Made by a program: the position numbers and the translations under genes
NCBI RefSeq assembly: GCF_900539295.1
Contig: NZ_UQBH01000013.1
Span: forward strand, 1-60,115
Length of the DNA stretch: 60,115 nt
Direction of reading: 5' to 3'
From: an uncultured Megasphaera sp.
GTDB taxonomy: Bacteria > Bacillota > Negativicutes > Veillonellales > Megasphaeraceae
Notes under the pieces: generated by a model
The model's input: only the letters and a program-made list of their open reading frames with translations
The model's database searches: none
What the model was told of the DNA's origin: nothing
Part shown: in pieces, positions 25,962 to 33,406 of the stretch
Position numbering within the stretch: position 1 is the stretch's first letter
How the letters are laid out: each line of letters opens with the position of its first letter

Positions 25962-26393
25962 ATGTTGGAGAGATGTTTGGTATCGTGTATACTGCAATTG
26001 CTGGCGTTTGAGAGCGAAGCGGCTATGATCGGCATCCGCGACGTGCCGGCCCTGCAGGAAACAGAGAATCACTGCCGACGGGATTTTGCCAACTGGACGA
26101 CGCTGAAGCTCCTTTCCGATGACGGTACCATCATCGGTGTCATTCGTTATCGGGAGAACGACGACCTTGTGGAAGTAGGGCGCCTTATGATGCATCCTGA
26201 TTATCGCCATCAGGGATTGGCCCAGCGGCTGCTTTCTGAAGTAGATAAAGCGGCTGTCGGCAAAACGAAGGAATTATATACCTGTACCAAGAGTTGGATC
26301 AATATCAGGCTCTACGAAAAAATGGGCTATAGGGCTGTTAAGGAAGTTGCCGAAGACAGCGGCCTTTCCTTCGTATATATGAGAAAAAAATAA
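25962..26393 (+). CDS. GNAT acetyltransferase, N-terminus missing or frameshifted
   Basis: 143 residues from ATG 25962. Seen: LQLLAFESEAAMI, TTLKLLSDDGTIIGVIRYRE, GRLMMHPDYRHQGLAQRLLS (acetyl-CoA loop) and NIRLYEKMGYRAVKEV, a normal GNAT order, but the first strand and the front of helix 1 are absent. The DNA just upstream reads ADVGEMFGI in another frame, which fits the missing part of helix 1, so a one-base shift near 25975-25990 is likely. The gene begins 17 bases after a terminator. A promoter-like TTGGAG-N17-TATACT (25965-25993) lies inside it and could serve a shorter product from ATG 26025. Activity is doubtful. Confidence 0.55.
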   Translation: MLERCLVSCILQLLAFESEAAMIGIRDVPALQETENHCRRDFANWTTLKLLSDDGTIIGVIRYRENDDLVEVGRLMMHPDYRHQGLAQRLLSEVDKAAVGKTKELYTCTKSWINIRLYEKMGYRAVKEVAEDSGLSFVYMRKK

Positions 26394-26407
26394 TCCTGTT
26401 TAAATGA

Positions 26408-26447
26408 AAGAAAGCAGTGACACAGATGTCTGTGCCGCTGCTTTTTT
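26408..26447. terminator. Bidirectional terminator
   Basis: Stem AAAGCAG..CACAG / CTGTG..CTGCTTT with A and T runs, between the acetyltransferase and the convergent PBP gene. Confidence 0.85.
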
Positions 26448-26451
26448 CGCG

Positions 26452-28533
26452 TTACTGTTCTCTATTGTTGCTGTCTTCCTGTTGTCTTCGTGCCTGCTCC
26501 GACGGCTGTCTCGATGCTTCTTCGCTTCGGGGCTCGGCTTTTTCATCAGTTTTTTCTTTATCGTCGGAATCTTTCTTTTCCGCTGTATCTGTCGTCTTTT
26601 TGGAATCTTCAGCGACACGGGCGCTGTTGTTGGAGAGAGCGGCTCGGGCCTTGATTCGTTCCATGCCTGCCGGAACGGCAAAGTCACGGTCATGTTCATC
26701 GCTGGCAGCAGAGGACATGTAGTCTCTCCAAATTTCTGCCGGAATGGTGCCGCCGTAGACTTCACCGAGACTCTGGGAACCCGTATCGTCGCCAATCCAG
26801 ACGGCGGTGACGATATCCGGTGTATAGCCGACAAACCAGGCATCTTTATTGTCGTCTGTCGTACCGGTCTTACCAGCTGCCGGACGGCCGAGAGCAGCGG
26901 CCGTGCCGGTGCCGTAGTCGATGACGCCTTCGAGCATGATCGTCATTTCATAGGCTTCTTTTTCGGACATGACGCGCGTCTTGTTTTCTTCTTTTTCAAG
27001 GGTCGATTCGTCTTCGAGGACGTTGCCGTTGCGGTCGAGGATTTTAACGATGGCCGTCGGTTTGACGTGGACGCCCTTGTTGGCGAAGGTTCCGTAAGCA
27101 CTGGCCATTTCAAGGGGAGTGACGCCCTTGGTCTGGCCGCCCAGGGCCATGGCCAGGTTGTCGTCCTTGTCGTCGAGGGTGGTGATGCCCATCTTCTTGG
27201 CGTTGGCAATGATGTTGCTCGGGCCGACGCGGTCGGCAAGCTGAACGGCAATGGTATTGACCGAGTTTGCCAAAGCGACGCTTAACGGCATGGATCCGCG
27301 GTAGGATCCGCTGGCATTTCTCGGGCTCCAGCTGCCGTAGGTGACAGGTTTATCTTCCATCGTCGTATCCGGCGTCATGTCATGCTGCAGAGCCGTAAGA
27401 TAGACGAACGGCTTGAAGGCCGAACCGGGCTGGCGGACTGCCTGGCTGGCGCGGTTGAAGCTGTCTTGGCCGCGGCCGCCGACCATAGCCAGGATGTATC
27501 CTGTCTTGGGATCGATGGAGACGATGGCGCCCTGAGGCTGGGTCAGGCCATTGGCATCGGTGTAGTTGTCCGGCAGGTTGTGCAGTGCCTGAACGGCAGC
27601 GTGCTGCTTGTCGACGTCGAGGGTCGTGTAGATCTTCAGGCCTTCTTTATAGAGGGCATCATCGCCGTATTTTTGGGCGACCTGCTGAGATACATAGTCG
27701 ATGAAGGACGCATTTTCGTCACTTTCCTGGGTCTGATGGTTCTTCGAAAGTTCGAGGTCATCATTCTTCGCTTGATCGGCTTCGGCCGAAGAGATGTAGC
27801 CGTACTTGACCATCTGGTCGAGGACGACGTTGGTCCGCTGCTTGGCTTCGCTCAGGTTGTTGAACGGCGAGTAGTAGTTCGGGCTCTTGGGAAGACCGGC
27901 CAGCATCGCACACTGGGTCAGGGTCAATTCACTGACGTCCTTATTGAAGTAGGTCTTGGCGGCCGTCTGAATCCCATAGGCGCCTTGGCCGAAGTAAATC
28001 TGATTCATATACATTTCAAGGATTTCTTTTTTACTGTACTTCTGTTCGATTTCTAAGGCCAGCATAGCTTCCTGAATTTTTCGCTTCAGCGTCTGTTCCT
28101 GAGACAGGAAGGCGTTTTTGGCGAGCTGCTGGGTAATCGTACTACCGCCTTGGGCGATGCCGCGGTTGGTCAGGTTGGTGAACAGGGCGCGGACGATGCC
28201 GATGGGATCGATGCCGATGTGCTGATAAAAGCGGTTGTCTTCAGCTGCGATAAAGGCGTTCTGCAGATTTTGCGGCACTTTATTGATATCGATCGGCAGC
28301 CGGTTTTGGTCGGAATGAAGGGTCGTAATCAGCCGTCCGTGGGCATCAAAGACCTGGGACGACACAGCAGGCCGCATACTATTGCTTACGGTCGGTAAGC
28401 TCTGATAGGCAGCAAAAATATAGCCAAACCCTAAGCCGGCAAAAACGACAAGGCATAAGGCGATAAAAAGGCGGATGCGGCGAAATGGACCGGCCTCTTT
28501 GGCTTTTTTTGCTCTGCGTCTGGGTGTATACAT
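26452..28533 (-). CDS. Penicillin-binding protein 1A (transglycosylase/transpeptidase)
   Basis: 693-residue class A PBP that polymerises and cross-links peptidoglycan outside the inner membrane. Seen: short basic N-terminus, one membrane segment (LFIALCLVVFAGLGFGYIFA), GT51 domain with catalytic Glu98 in AAEDNRFYQHIGID, GGSTITQQLAKN, and RKIQEAMLALEIEQKYSKKE; then transpeptidase motifs SAFKP (near 370), SVNT and GKTGTT (near 554). The tail after about residue 640 is low-complexity and strongly charged (Lys, Asp, Glu, Ser, Gln). ATG 28533 follows AGGAGG. Stand-alone gene divergent from ppsA. Full length for the family. Confidence 0.93.
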   Translation of the reverse strand: MYTPRRRAKKAKEAGPFRRIRLFIALCLVVFAGLGFGYIFAAYQSLPTVSNSMRPAVSSQVFDAHGRLITTLHSDQNRLPIDINKVPQNLQNAFIAAEDNRFYQHIGIDPIGIVRALFTNLTNRGIAQGGSTITQQLAKNAFLSQEQTLKRKIQEAMLALEIEQKYSKKEILEMYMNQIYFGQGAYGIQTAAKTYFNKDVSELTLTQCAMLAGLPKSPNYYSPFNNLSEAKQRTNVVLDQMVKYGYISSAEADQAKNDDLELSKNHQTQESDENASFIDYVSQQVAQKYGDDALYKEGLKIYTTLDVDKQHAAVQALHNLPDNYTDANGLTQPQGAIVSIDPKTGYILAMVGGRGQDSFNRASQAVRQPGSAFKPFVYLTALQHDMTPDTTMEDKPVTYGSWSPRNASGSYRGSMPLSVALANSVNTIAVQLADRVGPSNIIANAKKMGITTLDDKDDNLAMALGGQTKGVTPLEMASAYGTFANKGVHVKPTAIVKILDRNGNVLEDESTLEKEENKTRVMSEKEAYEMTIMLEGVIDYGTGTAAALGRPAAGKTGTTDDNKDAWFVGYTPDIVTAVWIGDDTGSQSLGEVYGGTIPAEIWRDYMSSAASDEHDRDFAVPAGMERIKARAALSNNSARVAEDSKKTTDTAEKKDSDDKEKTDEKAEPRSEEASRQPSEQARRQQEDSNNREQ

Positions 28534-28718
28534 TTTTTCCTCCTACGTGACGTTTGTAATCATATTAAGGTTATTATATAAATTAAATATTACTAGCTTC
28601 TTATTATACCACAATCGGCTTTATTATCCTATATATATGAAAGAGGTTGAGAAACTTTAAAGGAACCCCTGTTTTTAAAACGTTTTACGCTATACTGAAT
28701 CTGAAAAAATTTTATATA

Positions 28719-28793
28719 TAGTGTACTATTATAAGGCGAATAACTCGATATTTTGAAATAACCATTGACATTTTAGGATTATTAGCGTACTAT
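28719..28793 (+). promoter_or_regulatory. ppsA promoter with repeated 11-mer
   Basis: -35 TTGACA (28765-28770), 17 bp, -10 TACTAT (28788-28793). The 11-mer TAGCGTACTAT (28783-28793) covers the -10 box, and TAGTGTACTAT occurs again at 28719-28729. A repressor that binds both is likely; the CcpN-like protein at 31453 is the natural candidate. The rest of 28534-28851 is AT-rich with no gene. Confidence 0.6.
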
Positions 28794-28851
28794 AAACGTA
28801 GAAAACAGGTAATTTAGCATATACAATTAAGTACAGCAGCAGGAGGTAAAG

Positions 28852-31263
28852 ATGATGGCAATGGATAGAGAAAAGGCATACGTATTATGGTTTGATGAAC
28901 TGCGCAGAGCTGACGTAGCTCTCGTCGGCGGCAAATCGTCGTCTCTCGGTGAATTGACGTCCCAGACGGACGTTCCCGTTCCTTATGGGTTTGCGACGAC
29001 GGCTGCCGGATACCGCCATTTTATGCATGAAACGGGTATGGATGTGAAGATTCCGGAATTATTGAAAGGACTGACTGACGTTGAAGACGCCGTTCAGCTC
29101 CGCGATGTTACGGCTAAAATCCGTCAAGCTATCTGTGATGCGCAGATGCCGGCTGATTTAGCGGAAGAAATCCGTAAGAGCTATGAAGAATTAGGTAAGA
29201 AAGTCGGCGAAGCGCAGCCTTTCGTCGCCGTTCGTTCCAGCGCTACGGCGGAAGACCTGCCCGACGCCAGCTTTGCCGGCCAGCAGGATACGTATCTCAA
29301 CGTCCAGGGGGCCGACATGGTCATCCAAAAAGTTAAGGAATGCTATGCCTCGACCTTTACCGACCGCGCTACGTATTACCGGACGAAACAAGGCTTTGAT
29401 CACCTGTCCGTCGCTTTGAGCGCCGCTGTCCAGATGATGGTTTTTTCCAAATCGGCCGGCGTCATGTTCACCGTCGATTTAGTCACGGGTGATGACACGA
29501 CGATTACCATTGAAGGGGCCTGGGGCCTTGGCGAATACGTCGTTCAAGGGACGGTCACGCCGGATAACTTCAAGATTCGTAAAGATGATTTGTCCATCGT
29601 ATCGCGTATGGTCAATACGAAACCCGTTGAACTGGTTCGTAAACCCGGCGGAGACTGTGAAGAACGGTTGGTTCCTCCTGAACTGCAGAAACAGCAGGTC
29701 ATTACGGACGAACAGATCCGTGAACTGGCTGTCTATGCCAAGAAAATCGAAAAACACTACGGCTGCTACATGGATATGGAATGGGGCGTAGACGAACGGA
29801 CGAATAAAGTATGGCTCCTTCAGGCTCGTCCGGAAACGGTTTGGTCCAAGAAGAATAAAGAAAAGAGCGAAGCTGCAGCTGAACCGGTTGCTGCGACGAC
29901 GGACCGCAATGTCATCGTAAAAGGCCTGCCGGCAAGTCCGGGCAGCGCTGCCGGTAAAGCTCACGTCATCCTCGACCCGTCGAAAATCGCTGAATTTAAA
30001 GACGGTGAAATCTTGGTAACGACCATGACGGCTCCCGACTGGGTGCCGGCTATGAAGAAGGCGAAAGCCATCGTAACTGATGCCGGCGGTATGACCTGCC
30101 ATGCTTCCATTGTCAGCCGTGAATTGGGCATTCCCTGCATCGTCGGGACTAAGAGCCGCAGCGTCGAAGCGACGACGACTATTCCCGATGGAGCTGAAAT
30201 CACCGTCGATGCGACGAACGGCATCGTCTATGAAGGCGTCGTAGCCGACTTGATCAAACCGAAGAGTGCAGATGCCGCCGGCGGTGCCGCCGGTGCGACC
30301 GTCGTCGCTGCCGAATCGGTACCGGTTACGGGAACCAAGATTTATATGAACCTCGGCAACCCTGATCTCGCTGAAAAATACGGAGCCCTGCCCTGCGACG
30401 GCATCGGCCTCATGCGTGAAGAATTTATTTGGACGACCTTCATTCACGAACATCCCTTGTACCTCATCGAAACGGGCCGTCCGGATCACGTCGTCGATCA
30501 ATTGTCGGAAGGCATCCGCAAAGTTTGCCAGGCTCTGGCTCCGCGTCCGGTAACCCTGCGCCTGAGCGACTTTAAATCGAGTGAATACCGCAATCTTAAA
30601 GGCGGCGATAAATACGAACCCCAGGAAAGCAGCGCTCTCCTTGGCTGGCGCGGTGCATCCCGCTATTACGATCCCAAGTACGTAGAAGCCTTTAAACTCG
30701 AACTGCAGGCTGTCCGCAAAGTCCGTGAAGAATACGGCTTCAAGAACCTTAACGTCATGATTCCCTTCTGCCGCCGCGTCGATGAAATGCAGAAAGTCGT
30801 CGACCTCATGGCTCAGGAAGGTCTCCATCGCGGGCCGGACTTCAAAGTATGGCTCATGGCTGAAATCCCGTCGAACATCATCTTGGCGGACCAGTTCAAC
30901 CAGTTCGTCGACGGCTACTCCATCGGCTCTAACGATTTGACGATGTTGGTCATGGGCTGCGACCGCGACAACGATACGGTAGCACCTCTCTTTGACGAAC
31001 GGAATTTAGCTGTAAAACGGGCTATCCGCCATCTCATCGAAGTAGCACACAAAGATGGCAAGACCGTTTCTATCTGCGGCCAGGCACCGAGTGTCTATCC
31101 TGATTTTGCTGAATTCTTGGTTAAGAGCGGCATCGACTCCATTTCCGTCAACCCGGACGCCGTCATTTCGACGCGCAAGAATATTGCCCAGGTTGAACAG
31201 CGTATCCTCCTCGATTCGCTGACCGGAAGAGGCCGTGTTGACACAGAAGATTATACGTGGTAA
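28852..31263 (+). CDS. ppsA: Phosphoenolpyruvate synthase
   Basis: 803 residues; makes PEP, AMP and phosphate from pyruvate and ATP, the first gluconeogenic step on lactate or pyruvate. Seen: N-terminal ATP-grasp domain (GGKSSSLGEL, AVRSSATAEDLPDASFAGQQ, TYLNV); the swivelling domain with the phospho-acceptor His417 in DAGGMTCHASIVSRELGIPC, where Thr415 is the residue that the bifunctional regulator phosphorylates in relatives; and the C-terminal PEP/pyruvate barrel (RLSDFKSSEYRNLKGG, GSNDLTML, ICGQAPSVYPDFAEF). ATG 28852 follows AGGAGG. Strong terminator after it, then its two probable regulators. Confidence 0.94.
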   Translation: MMAMDREKAYVLWFDELRRADVALVGGKSSSLGELTSQTDVPVPYGFATTAAGYRHFMHETGMDVKIPELLKGLTDVEDAVQLRDVTAKIRQAICDAQMPADLAEEIRKSYEELGKKVGEAQPFVAVRSSATAEDLPDASFAGQQDTYLNVQGADMVIQKVKECYASTFTDRATYYRTKQGFDHLSVALSAAVQMMVFSKSAGVMFTVDLVTGDDTTITIEGAWGLGEYVVQGTVTPDNFKIRKDDLSIVSRMVNTKPVELVRKPGGDCEERLVPPELQKQQVITDEQIRELAVYAKKIEKHYGCYMDMEWGVDERTNKVWLLQARPETVWSKKNKEKSEAAAEPVAATTDRNVIVKGLPASPGSAAGKAHVILDPSKIAEFKDGEILVTTMTAPDWVPAMKKAKAIVTDAGGMTCHASIVSRELGIPCIVGTKSRSVEATTTIPDGAEITVDATNGIVYEGVVADLIKPKSADAAGGAAGATVVAAESVPVTGTKIYMNLGNPDLAEKYGALPCDGIGLMREEFIWTTFIHEHPLYLIETGRPDHVVDQLSEGIRKVCQALAPRPVTLRLSDFKSSEYRNLKGGDKYEPQESSALLGWRGASRYYDPKYVEAFKLELQAVRKVREEYGFKNLNVMIPFCRRVDEMQKVVDLMAQEGLHRGPDFKVWLMAEIPSNIILADQFNQFVDGYSIGSNDLTMLVMGCDRDNDTVAPLFDERNLAVKRAIRHLIEVAHKDGKTVSICGQAPSVYPDFAEFLVKSGIDSISVNPDAVISTRKNIAQVEQRILLDSLTGRGRVDTEDYTW

Positions 31264-31289
31264 TCGTCCCGTGACGAAGTGAGCCGAAG

Positions 31290-31325
31290 AAAGGCGGTCC
31301 AACGAAATGATTGGACCGCCTTTTT
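31290..31325 (+). terminator. Terminator after ppsA
   Basis: Stem AAAGGCGGTCCAA / TTGGACCGCCTTTTT, 8-base loop, T5. Confidence 0.92.
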
Positions 31326-31342
31326 CTGGCAGGGCTATCCGG

Positions 31343-31404
31343 TATGATATGATTATAAATAATGTATACTTTATATCGCCTAACCGGGCTATATATGATA
31401 TGAT
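31343..31404 (+). promoter_or_regulatory. Promoter region of ccpN-like gene with two identical 11-mers
   Basis: TATGATATGAT occurs at 31343-31353 and 31394-31404. From memory the B. subtilis CcpN site is TRTGHYATAYW; each copy fits 9 of 11 positions. A TATACT box lies between them (31365-31370), and the second copy could itself serve as -10. Suggests autoregulation, not proven. Confidence 0.45.
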
Positions 31405-31452
31405 AGTAAGCGAATGAGAGTGCTATTGGTGCATAGGAGGTGAAAAGACGCT

Positions 31453-32091
31453 ATGTTATCGGAACGTCAGGAGAAGATTTTACAAATCGTAAAGGAAAAC
31501 AGTCCGATTACGGGTCAGCATATTGCCAACCGCCTTCATGTGACGCGGGCAGCCCTGCGTTCAGACCTGGCTATTTTGACGATGCTGGGGCTTATAGACG
31601 CTCGTCCGAAATTAGGCTATTTTTTTACAGGCAACAAGGAAAAGGACCTGCTGTCGCGGGCCATTACCGATATTACCATTGAGTCCTGCCTGTCTCAGCC
31701 GGTCATTGTCGGCGAGCATACGAGTGCCTATGATGCTATTATTGCCATGTTCACGGAAGATGTGGGGACGGTGTTCGTCGGAACCGACAATATTCTGGCC
31801 GGCGTCGTATCGCGAAAGGATTTATTAAAGACAGCTATGGGCAGCAATGACCTTAGAACCCTGCCGGTAAGAATGGTCATGACGCCGGTGAGTAAGGTGA
31901 TTTATGTACAGCCTGATGAAAAGGCCATCGTCGCCGCCCAGCGTTTGAACGAATATGAAATAGACTGTCTTCCCGTCGTCAACGTCATTACCAGTGACGA
32001 AGATGATAAAAAGGAACTGCAGGTCATCGGAAGAATTTCAAAGACAAACATTAACCGGTTGTTTGTAGAATGTGGGTTAGGAAGGAGATAA
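31453..32091 (+). CDS. ccpN: CcpN-like transcriptional repressor (HTH plus two CBS domains)
   Basis: 212 residues. Seen: N-terminal winged helix (RQEKILQIVKENSPITGQHI, then RAALRSDLAILTMLGLIDAR and PKLGYFFTG), followed by two CBS domains (about 80-138 and 140-200: VGEHTSAYDAIIAMFTEDVG, VSRKDLL, VMTPVSKVIYVQPDEKAIVA). This is the CcpN layout; in B. subtilis CcpN represses gluconeogenic genes during glycolytic growth and senses nucleotides through its CBS domains. The neighbour two bases downstream is the PEP synthase regulatory protein, the same gene order as ccpN-yqfL of Bacillus. ATG 31453 follows GGAGGTG. Likely target: ppsA just upstream, and itself. Confidence 0.88.
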   Translation: MLSERQEKILQIVKENSPITGQHIANRLHVTRAALRSDLAILTMLGLIDARPKLGYFFTGNKEKDLLSRAITDITIESCLSQPVIVGEHTSAYDAIIAMFTEDVGTVFVGTDNILAGVVSRKDLLKTAMGSNDLRTLPVRMVMTPVSKVIYVQPDEKAIVAAQRLNEYEIDCLPVVNVITSDEDDKKELQVIGRISKTNINRLFVECGLGRR

Positions 32092-32093
32092 TC

Positions 32094-32921
32094 TTGAAAA
32101 AGCCGATTATTTATGCTTGCTCCGACTCCTTGGGGGAGACGGCAGAACGCGTCGCCCGGGCAGCGGCAAGCCAATACGATAAGCAAGAATTTAATATTAT
32201 CCGCGTCCCCTATATCCGTTCGGAGCAGCAGATCGAAGAACTGGTACGCAAGGCGGAAGCCGACCAGGCCATGATTTGCTATACCATCATTTCACCGACT
32301 TTGCGCCGTAAATTGAAGGATTTGACAGCGTCGACCAATGTCACCGTCGTCGACATCATCGGCCCTATGCTCTCCGGTGTCGGTACCTTGACCGATACGG
32401 AACCGACCTTGAAGGCCGGCATGATTCACCAGCTCGACGAAGAATACTTTAAGCGCGTCGAAGCCATTGAATTCGCTGTAAAATACGATGACGGCAAGAA
32501 CCCTATGGGCTTTTTAAAGGCCGACATCGTCATCGTCGGTGTGTCGCGGACGTCAAAGACGCCGTTGTCGATGTATTTGGCTCATAAACGAGTCAAGGCG
32601 GCCAACCTTCCTTTGGTGCCGGAAGTCAACCTACCGCCGGAACTGTTCCAGATCCCGGCCCGTAAAATCGTCGGCCTCATCATCGATCCTTTTAAGTTGA
32701 ACTTCATCCGCTCGGAACGGCTGCGCAGCATGGGCCTTGATGCCAACGCCAGCTACGCCAATATCGAACGGATCAATGAAGAATTGGAATATGCCAGAGG
32801 CGTCATGCGCCGCCTGCACTGCCCGATTATCGATGTGTCGTCGAAAGCCATCGAAGAAACTGCAAACTTAGTCATGGAAATCGTCAAACGAAATAAAGAA
32901 TTGTACCCCGATGAGGGATAA
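32094..32921 (+). CDS. ppsR: PEP synthase regulatory kinase/phosphorylase (DUF299)
   Basis: 275-residue cytoplasmic bifunctional enzyme. Members inactivate PEP synthase or pyruvate phosphate dikinase by ADP-dependent phosphorylation of the Thr two positions before the catalytic His, and reactivate it by phosphorolysis. Seen: PIIYACSDSLGETAERVARA at the N-terminus, GVSRTSKTPLSMYLAHKRVK as the nucleotide loop, and GLIIDPFKLNFIRSERLRSM. TTG 32094 is the start: AAGGAG lies 7 bases upstream within the end of ccpN, and no ATG fits. Since the window has ppsA and no ppdK, PEP synthase is the likely target, hence the symbol. Confidence 0.9.
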   Translation: MKKPIIYACSDSLGETAERVARAAASQYDKQEFNIIRVPYIRSEQQIEELVRKAEADQAMICYTIISPTLRRKLKDLTASTNVTVVDIIGPMLSGVGTLTDTEPTLKAGMIHQLDEEYFKRVEAIEFAVKYDDGKNPMGFLKADIVIVGVSRTSKTPLSMYLAHKRVKAANLPLVPEVNLPPELFQIPARKIVGLIIDPFKLNFIRSERLRSMGLDANASYANIERINEELEYARGVMRRLHCPIIDVSSKAIEETANLVMEIVKRNKELYPDEG

Positions 32922-32936
32922 GCCTCGGGGCAAAAT

Positions 32937-32972
32937 AAAAAAGGATTCGGTCTGAGACCCAATCCTTTTTGT
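32937..32972 (+). terminator. Terminator after ppsR
   Basis: Hairpin GGATT.GGTCT / AGACC.AATCC flanked by A and T runs. A GC-rich hairpin (CCCCG / CGGGG) lies just before it over the end of the gene. Confidence 0.85.
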
Positions 32973-33033
32973 TTTCTCTGCTGTCAATTGTCCTGCAGGG
33001 AAGGGCGGCGGTTCCCTGTATGCTTTCAGATAC

Positions 33034-33069
33034 TAAAAAAAGCGCTGCCTCCTAAGGCAACGCTTTTTT
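33034..33069. terminator. Terminator of rpmB, bidirectional
   Basis: AGCG.TGCCT / AGGCA.CGCT with runs of A and T on the two sides, 8 bases past the rpmB stop. Confidence 0.85.
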
Positions 33070-33077
33070 GATAGTCA

Positions 33078-33269
33078 TTAAACATCGCGCTGGACTTTGC
33101 CGGAACGAAGGCAACGAGTGCAGACGTTAACTCGTTTGATTTCGCCGTCGACGATAGCGCGGACTCGCTGGATATTCGGTTTCCAGGTTTTTTTCGTTTT
33201 GACGTGGGAATGGCTGACATTCATGCCGCTCATTGTTCCTTTACCACATACTTCGCAAAAGTTTGCCAT
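33078..33269 (-). CDS. rpmB: 50S ribosomal protein L28
   Basis: 63 residues, component of the large ribosomal subunit. Seen: CEVCGKGTMSGMNVSHSHVK at the N-terminus, TKKTWKPNIQRVRAIV in the middle and VCTRCLRSGKVQR at the end; the two CxxC pairs mean this is the zinc-binding form. ATG 33269 follows GGGAGGTG. Single-gene unit with its own promoter and terminator, divergent from recG, an arrangement often seen in Firmicutes. Confidence 0.97.
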   Translation of the reverse strand: MANFCEVCGKGTMSGMNVSHSHVKTKKTWKPNIQRVRAIVDGEIKRVNVCTRCLRSGKVQRDV

Positions 33270-33309
33270 TAGTTACACCTCCCTGCACCATCAACAGTAC
33301 AACGTATAA

Positions 33310-33338
33310 ATCTTATCATAAATCATAGGGCAACGCAA
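33310..33338 (-). promoter_or_regulatory. rpmB promoter
   Basis: Minus strand: -35 TTGCGT (33338-33333), 17 bp, -10 TAAGAT (33315-33310). Confidence 0.65.
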
Positions 33339-33406
33339 GTTTTATTTATAAAAAGCCTACAAAATATGATACAATAAATGAAAGTTCTTGACAAGGAGTT
33401 TTTTTT

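Noticed and set aside
29479..30828. 449-codon open frame antisense to ppsA, and similar long antisense frames over dapL, lactate dehydrogenase, pyc, guaB and IMP-type genes
   Set aside because: They mirror codon bias (frequent GTC/GAC and GCC/GGC codons) in strongly supported genes. The translations are low-complexity, rich in Arg, Asp, Phe and His, match no family, and lack ribosome binding sites.
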